Below are positions 57,465 through 64,000 of a DNA stretch of 64,000 bases, in pieces. The stretch is from Irpex lacteus (taxonomy: Eukaryota > Basidiomycota > Agaricomycetes > Polyporales > Irpicaceae): assembly GCA_001986395.2 (NCBI GenBank), contig MQVO02000010.1, positions 372,001-436,000 of the forward strand. The letters are read 5' to 3'. A program made the position numbers and the translations under genes. The number at the start of each line of letters is the position of its first letter. Position 1 is the first letter of the stretch. The notes beneath the pieces are model-generated. The model was not told where the DNA came from and did not search any database. It saw only the letters and a program-made list of their open reading frames with translations.

Positions 57465-59224
57465 TCACGGGAACAACCCTTGTTGCTGCAACAGCCTCAC
57501 TGCACTGTCACGATCGTCGTTGACTCCATGATGCCAAACAAACTCCCAGAGTCCTTTAAGATCACGACGGAATGCTTCAGGACTGTTTCCGCTTTCACCG
57601 TGACCTTCGTAGACACGGCCTGCACGCTGGGTATGATCCCAGACCCTTTGAGCTCTGGGGCGGCGAATGGCATCGTAGGCCTTCAAAACACTCTAATATG
57701 CCATCTACGTCAGCGATGTTCTAGAAGACTACTTTGGTGACTTACTTCAACATTAGCTTTCGTGGTGCGAGGGTCGCTGAGCAGCTGAGCTAGCAGGTAT
57801 GCATCTTCTATACCTTGCCCAGCTCCAGCACCTAGATGAGGGGCCATTGCGTGTGCCTGTCGTACTACCTAAGTGATGGTCAAGAAAGTACTCCTCACGA
57901 CTCACAGCGTCTCCGAGTAAGGCGATCCTTCCCTTCACATAGGTTTCCAGTGGAGGATACAAGACCTCGATAGACCATTTGTTGGTGGTTTCCGCGCTGC
58001 TCAGGATAACCTTGGCATCGTTTCCCCAGTCTTCATACTCTTTAAGCAGTTCGTCTTTCGTGGCCTGCACGGCCCGAGGTGCGTCGTCTGCAAGATTAGC
58101 TTCTCCGACGCCAATGGAATGATCGATGACTACGGCAGAGATGTTGATCTGCATAATGCAATGAGACGAATATCGACAGTGTATCTGATGGCGACTACGT
58201 ACCAGTGTTCCGCCCGCAACAGGTACGAAGACAATGTGCTACTATATTGTCAGCCACAACTCGACAACTTCGTTGGGCACAATCTTACCTTGTCCTTCCC
58301 TGTGAAGATACAGGCCCGTTTTAGGACGTCGGTTTTCAAGTCCGCTTGCTTGGCAGGTCCTGAAGGTGCTAGTCCACGGTAGCACACTGCGTTGGCGAAC
58401 GCAACGCTCTTCTTGGGGTCGATGCCAGTCACAAGATCACGACCTGTGCCTCTGATACCGTTTGCTAACAGGACAACGTCTGCCTCGACCGACGTCCCGT
58501 CAGCAAAGTGGACAACTTGTCGATCTGTTTCGGATGCAGCTTGTCTGATCCCCGTGAAGCGCTTGTTGAGATGTGTAAGTTTTGGATCTGCGTTATCTAC
58601 GAAGGATTCTAAGAACGTAGTTCTGTATTCGAAATAAATAGTCAATAGATGTAAGAATGCTGGTCTGACAGGTATACACTTACCTGGTCACGCCAAAGCT
58701 TCCTTCCGTAGGTCCCGTAGGTTGCTGGAAATAGTGAGTATATGTGCTGCAACGTGTATACGAGAAATGGACACACGTCGTGAATTGCTTCGTGGTCTCC
58801 TTCGCCAGCATAGAACTTCAGTGTGGTATGTCTCGCCTGAGGAGGGACTTTGGCTTTTACCAGTAGCGTGTCTAATACACCAATTTCCTCCAACACGTTG
58901 GCTGTATTGTTACCTGACGTAGATGCCCGAAAGGCACAGTCGGTGAACCAAAAAAAGAAACAACATTGTCTTGTGTAACGCACCGACACCGAGGCTAGCC
59001 CCCACCTCCCCGAACTTCGTCTAATGTGTATTCATGAGCATAGATTAAGGTGTTTCCCGAACAAGCAATTCACGCACCGCTCCTTCGTAGAGATGGGCCT
59101 CTATACCAAACTTCTTCAGCGCGACGCAGCATGCTAGTCCGCATAGACCACCTCCAATAATGACGATCTTTAGATCATTGGGAGGGTTGGTAGGAGTAAG
59201 ATGTTGAGACTCTGTGGTAGACAT
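57465..59224 (-). CDS. FAD-dependent monooxygenase, salicylate hydroxylase-like
   Basis: Group A flavoprotein monooxygenase that would hydroxylate an aromatic or related ring using NAD(P)H and O2. Several exons. Exon 1 starts at ATG 59224 and contains the dinucleotide-binding motif IVIIGGGLCGLACCVALKKF, followed by EAHLYEGA. Next are KFGEVGASLGVGNNTANVLE (typical of salicylate hydroxylase-like enzymes) and, in the middle, GTSVEADVVLLANGIRGTGRDL, a DG-type motif region. The second FAD motif is GRIALLGDAAHAMAPHLGAG, then AGQGIEDAYLLAQLL, rebuilt across an intron near 57880. The end is a helical region with RRPRAQRVWDHTQRAGRVYEG. The product is about 440 aa, the usual size. The stop is at 57465. 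Confidence 0.9.
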
Positions 59225-60002
59225 TGCGGGAGCTTAGGTCGATTAGAAGAGCATTGTTTCGTATATATATACGCAAGACGAGAGTACTGCCCAATCATCG
59301 TTTCCGCCGCTGCATGGTTTATCAACAAGACAACCCGGATTTCAAGGTGGGTTTCCCTGAGGCCTACATCGATTATGCTGACGTTCTCAGTCGGCATGTG
59401 TATGGGCACAGATGACCGCATTCACACTGGGATGGTGAGATGATACATACGCGCTATTGCCAGCGATGCAGGACTACTGACAAGCGACTTCACTCAACGT
59501 ATTGGATGGGCACTATGCCGGTGAGAGGACGGCTATCTGCTATATCCGTGGTATAAGTAATCGAATAGTACATGTCATTTGGCCGTCATTGCGCAGCGTA
59601 CCAGACGTCTGTCATCGAAATGCGGCGATTGAGCACTGTGGAGTGTATTCTATGACCAATTAATCTCTAGTAGTCTTGAAGCTTGAAGATTGAATTCGAA
59701 AGGAGTGAGATGTTTCTATGATATCGATTCGGATGACTGTCACGGTGCGTTGTTAAAAAGTCAAGCCTTGTTGAAGTACTACTCAAACCAGGATCAATCC
59801 AATCTTCCCGCGCCACAATGGATTTGATCGGATCATGAGCAGGGCACGGAATATACGGTGATCAGTGGCAAGTTGCAGACGTACGACTGAGTCACCGAAG
59901 GGGAGTCTCAGGCTGCTACACTGGCATATGTATAATAGTCCCATTGAAAATGTGTCTACTAGCACAGATACAGGACCAAATATAACTTCCCATTAAAACA
60001 GA
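59225..60002. other. Intergenic region, no gene seen
   Basis: About 780 bp. Upstream of the monooxygenase is a TATATATACG sequence around 59264-59273 that may serve as its TATA region. No gene was seen. Confidence 0.45.
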
Positions 60003-61874
60003 TCAAAACCCATCATCCCAAAGCTCCCAAGCGGTAGCGTGCGGGCAACCGGCAGGATGATAATATCCTCTTTCCGGGCCAGCGAGGCACAATAGTGGGC
60101 ATTCAAGCTCGTTAAAGTCGAGCTCAAATGTCTCCGGAGAAGGAGCATCTTTAAGTCCAGTCAAAAGTATCTTCAGCTGATCCTTGAACTTCACCCTTCT
60201 GTCCAACTCCTCAGACGACATCCCCGAGAAATCCGAGTCGGAAGTACCAGAGACGTCTTCACGATCCGGACTCGATGGGCCTCCATCCACGTCTTGAGAC
60301 GCATTAACCAGCACACGTGTAGTACCAGTATGCCATGTGGCTCGCATGCGATCCCGAATCATCGTGAGTTGCCTGATGCCGGCTGCCCATCCATCTTCCA
60401 ACTCCTTCCGGACTATGGCGTACCTCTCCGTAAAATTGTTGCCAGCTGCAGACACCATCGGTGCAGTAATTGATAGAGCACGCAACGAAGGAGGAGATGG
60501 TGTGATGCGAAAGTTGTCGAGTTCCTTCTTCGTGTTTCCCCTCGGTTTCTGCTTCCCTTTCGAGATGCCATCCACTCCGGCCGTCGCTGTCTGAGACTGT
60601 TTGGCCACCGATGTATTCTTCCCCTTTGAAGTGGTAGCGTTGGATAAAACTGACGGGCGTTGAGCAGCATCTGTTTCCTCCTTCGTCGCACTGCGTATCA
60701 TGAATGTCGCATTTGCGATACCCTTTCTCCCTTTCTTCGCCTTCGGTTGCTCACTCTGCCGCGCTCCCCCACTCCGTTGATTAGCCGTCGCGCTCTTATG
60801 CTCCTCGATCCACTTTTTGATTTTCTTCTCCTTTTCTCGAGCACGCTTTACACCTATCAAAGCGAGTGTCTTCCCAAGATTGCGCCATTGCTCTAAGGCT
60901 TCAGACCCAGCCACGTCGAAGGCATCAACTCGTTGGCTGACTATAGGACATTCGTCCAATATCAGCATACGGAGGCCTGGGAGGTCAACGAGAAGGGCTT
61001 CCAGCTGGCTCTCAGTGACGGAGCAGGTGGCAATATCTAGAAAGGCAATTCGGGGTAACGATTGTTGATATCTGTGCAGGTGAGGCACTATGGACCGTGA
61101 GGGTATGCGAAATCGCAGAGAGGAGAGGGATGATGCGAACGACGAGGCCGATAGTACGCTAATGGGGTCTAGGCTGAAGAAGACGATGGGCTGAGCAAAC
61201 TTTACCGCTGGGGCTATAGATGGGTCGAGAGGGTCCTGGACAATAGACAGTTGCGGGAGGGAGGAGCGCGGCCACGTTGAGAGATAGGTGAGGGTGGAGT
61301 CGAAATATCGTCCTTTCATGAACTGAAGGTAGGTAGCCTTCTGTACGCTATAGCCATCGGTTTAGAAGATAAGGCAACAGAAATCATGATGTAGCACATA
61401 CTAAGGCCGAAAACGTAGAGAAAGGTATTTGAGATTTGTCCTTGGTGACGCAAAGAGGTCTTCGAGATGCTCGGGAGCGAAGTTCGGGCCCATGAACAAC
61501 GTTAGGTGCGTGATCGATTGTAGCATTTTCAGCAGATTCACAATGATATCCGCATCGGCTTCATAGCATTCGTACTTGAAAACCTCTATTAAGTTCGGGA
61601 GAGTTTCAGAGGTTTCCTTGGATAGCCGAACGTATAGTTTCCGTGCCTGTCTTGGGGTACGTAGGACAATACGCCGGAACAGTGAATGCAACGGGAGAGG
61701 CGCGCGAGGAATGGCCCGCGAGAGTGCGAGTAAAGAGAGACGGAAGTCGTGATAGTCATCTGCATCCTGCTCCAGATGAAAGAGAAGGGCATGATAGAGT
61801 TCTGTTGGGAGGTGAGCAAGACCTGTCGGAGGGTCCTTCAAGTTTTGGGCCGTATCGTCCAAACTCGAAGACAT
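60003..61874 (-). CDS. F-box-like/LRR-type protein with basic insertion
   Basis: Two exons (61874-61402, 61347-60003) give 605 aa. The N-terminus resembles a basidiomycete F-box: GLAHLPTELYHALLFHLEQ, then LSLLALSRAIPRAPLPLHSLFRRIVL. Leucine-rich strands follow (NLKYLSLRFRP, LPRIAFLDIATCSV, LPGLRMLILDECPIV). A Lys/Ser/Thr-rich, presumably disordered segment of about 130 residues comes next. The C-terminal part ends NELECPLLCLAGPERGYYHPAGCPHATAWELWDDGF-like; the Cys/His residues there could bind metal, though no standard finger is seen. The start MSSSLDD is the first ATG; the frame opening earlier uses GTG. The intron joins TA to C through a TATAG acceptor, avoiding the stop that a later acceptor would create. 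Target unknown. Confidence 0.7.
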
Positions 61875-62248
61875 ATTCTGTGTTGAACATACGTCAGTGT
61901 TGAGAAACACCTAAACATTAACTGACGAGAAGCACTGACGACTCGCCGGTGGTTTGAAGCTGCTGCTAGGCAGGAAGCCTAGTACATAGATCTTGGTTCC
62001 GGAAAACTTGACCGATGACGAAGTGTATCGATAGCTCCTCGATAGACGCTCTGCACCGCCAAGCTGAGTCAGCTAGCCGTTAGAGCAGGCTACAGCATCA
62101 TGGATCAGACTCGGATCTCGCGAACTTGTCTTCACGTATGACTTGAATGGCAAAGTTCCAGCATGTACAAAATTCATTCTTGTCGTCGGAAAAGCAGTTT
62201 GCAGTACATAGTCAAGATTCGTGATATACGACTTATTACTGCCTGAAA
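61875..62248. other. Intergenic region, no gene seen
   Basis: About 370 bp between two minus-strand genes: promoter of the F-box-like gene and 3' UTR of the esterase. Confidence 0.5.
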
Positions 62249-64000
62249 TCATTGGCCAGCAGGTCCAGCCACACTCTTCCAAAACCTGCGAAAACATAGA
62301 CACGGTATTAGTTGTCGTAAAGGTTATCGGAAAACTACTCTACTCACGCGCAACGCTCCAGAAGGGCCGGATCGGTAGAGATCGGTCTAATATCTGGCTG
62401 GAAGTCTTCAGTGCGATTGAAGAGCATCTCGGTATCGTTGTCTTTATACGACTTCCAGAGCGGAGTTATTATGTCGGGTACTGGATGATGGTTCGGGTTG
62501 CCAAACTTCACGAATCCCATTATGGCGCCTGGAAATGATGCGTCGAACTCTGGGTTCGCGAATGCCGGGGTGCTAACATCGTGAAGAAATTAGAGCTAGT
62601 CGTCATTGACGCATTAGAGAATAAGCATACTGGCCATTCCGGAAGTAATATTGTGCATCGTTCCCGTGTGTTGCTGGTGGAACGGCGAATTCCAGCTAAA
62701 CATCATTATATATCAGTGAGTGGCAACCCTCGTGGAGATGGAACTTCGTATGACTGTACCTTGAACGCGTTGTCTCCCTTGAATGACTGCAGAAGCAAGT
62801 AGGTTGGGCAGATGAGGATAGCTAATGTCTTTTAGTGAGCGGAAACCAGATACGCGGATGACGGACGTACATTCCCCAACGATAGCAATAGCTTTATCGT
62901 TAGTGGTAGGAAGTGTGCTGACATTTTCATACTGCGCTGCCGCATCGCTGAGTTGAGTCGAGTTGAAGTTCGGGAAAAGTTGCGCGATATATTCAGGCAC
63001 GGTCATCTCAGCCGAGAACGTCGCATTAACGAAGGTGACACCCTCGAACGCATTGTTCATGGCTAACAGACGCTCCTACTCGTTTACGGTCTGAGTGAAG
63101 CTCTCCCGGTGGTTGCTGACATAACTCACCCCATTCAGCCTGCCGCTAATCATCTGTTGAGATGGGGAGCGTTCGATAAATTCGCCATCAACGACTGGTA
63201 CGACAACAAACGTCCCAAAGAACCCGGATCGGTTAATGGCCACATTCGCGGCCTGAAGTGTGTCCACGTCCACATTTACAAGGCATTCAAAAGTGTCGGT
63301 GGCGTTTGTGCAACTACTCCCGTGGTTAGACACGGAACCTTACACATTTTATGACTTATTGACGCACCCTGTCATTTCCACGAATTCTGAATATATTTGC
63401 TGATAGGAGGAGGCGTTAATTAGTATCACATATTGACAAACGAAAGCGTCGTACCTCGGGGATCCGATCATTGAAGTGATATTGAGGTGGTAAATAAAGA
63501 GAACCTGAAATAGCGCCCTTGAATAGTGGAGGCTGCGTATTGCCACCATGTGCAAGCATATGCTGAATGACGGAGCCTGCACCTGGGTTATGCCAGAGAC
63601 AATATGTTACATCACGAACCAGCAAACCATGAAAATCAACATACCTGCCGATTGACCCCAGATGGTGACTTCACTAGGGTTACCTCCAAAGAGGTGGATC
63701 TACGATCACATAACTAGTCGGTCAAACAAGCGAATTATAGAAGAGCAAGTTATGCGAACATTTTTCTTTACCCACTGAAGCACAGCTTGTTGATCAACTA
63801 TAAGCGGCAACAATCTGTTAGCTTGTGTGACTTGAGCTGTTAGATAAAAGGAGACTAACGGAGTCCCGCATTCAAAGCTCCCTTGTCTTTGACTCGTGCC
63901 CCAGGAAGAAAACCTACATCCGTTACGTCAAAGTATGACTATCATTCTTCAGAAGCAACATACCGAAACCACCAAGGCGATGATCAAGAGTCACTACAAT
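62249..64000 (-). CDS. Type-B carboxylesterase/lipase, 5' end beyond the window
   Basis: Partial gene; the N-terminal part lies past base 64000. At the edge the sequence reads VVTLDHRLGGFGFLPG, then LLDQQAVLQWV, a glycine-rich region typical of carboxylesterase type B. The nucleophile elbow follows: VTIWGQSAGAGSVIQHML. Later pieces include GAISGSLYLPPQYHF, TLQAANVAINRSG, VVPVVDGEFIERSP (with the acidic residue region), then FPNFNSTQLSDAAAQY. The last two exons end DIRPISTDPALLERC joined to RFWKSVAGPAGQ, a usual family C-terminus. Many short exons. It is probably a secreted or vacuolar ester hydrolase, but the signal peptide would be outside the window. Its position beside an alcohol dehydrogenase and a monooxygenase suggests, without proving, shared use on an imported ester substrate. 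Confidence 0.88.

Noticed and set aside
1..64000. tRNA genes, rRNA genes or CRISPR arrays
   Set aside because: I searched by eye for T-arm-like GGTTCGAATCC patterns, cloverleaf stems and regularly spaced repeats and found none that hold up. A run of tRNAscan-SE would be decisive.

Overview
The window is nuclear DNA of a filamentous basidiomycete, most likely an Agaricomycete. Genes are split by many short introns (about 45-65 nt) with GTRNGT donors and CTRAC-type branch points. Genes lie close together on both strands, and F-box-like and DUF2235 proteins are present. No rRNA, tRNA or CRISPR was seen. All gene models were spliced by eye from frame continuity and protein-family expectation; I could not run any search.

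Layout. 0-2.1 kb: a diverged tandem duplication of a TATA-driven, apparently spliced and probably non-coding unit. 2.3-7.5 kb: the SIN3 corepressor. 7.7-10.1 kb: a single-pass membrane protein. 11.3-12.2 kb: a PhzF-family enzyme. 12.6-13.9 kb: an F-box-like protein. 14.4-18.6 kb: a divergent pair of WBP11 (splicing; two GC-AG introns) and an RNF10/Mag2-type RING protein. 18.9-21.0 kb: a reverse transcriptase/RNase H fragment of a retroelement. 21.6-22.9 kb: the osmosensor SHO1. 24.1-25.7 kb: an unknown Ser-rich protein. 26.5-29.7 kb: a divergent pair of mitochondrial seryl-tRNA synthetase and UTP11. 30.1-32.3 kb: a VHS-GAT protein (LSB5-like). 32.7-34.6 kb: the first DUF2235 hydrolase.

36.4-54.7 kb is the most unusual part. 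It holds two copies of an unrecognised small acidic protein gene (36.4-37.1 kb minus, 54.0-54.7 kb plus) with identical four-exon architecture. Both have related TATA-containing promoters and a dyad element built from GTCAC/GTGAC pentamers about 0.8-0.9 kb upstream. Between them lie an F-box-like gene, a second DUF2235 gene, an unknown protein, a MIL1/TMCO4-type lipase with three NPF motifs, and SRP14 (start exon only 24 nt).

55.7-64 kb: a zinc alcohol dehydrogenase, an FAD aromatic-ring monooxygenase and a type-B carboxylesterase (running off the right edge), all on the minus strand and interrupted by an F-box-like gene. This resembles a small catabolic neighbourhood.

Housekeeping genes (SIN3, WBP11, RNF10, SHO1, SerRS, UTP11, LSB5, MIL1, SRP14) mostly form head-to-head pairs with short shared promoters. 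The accessory genes (F-box, DUF2235, small-protein paralogues, retroelement) sit in gene-poor DNA between them.
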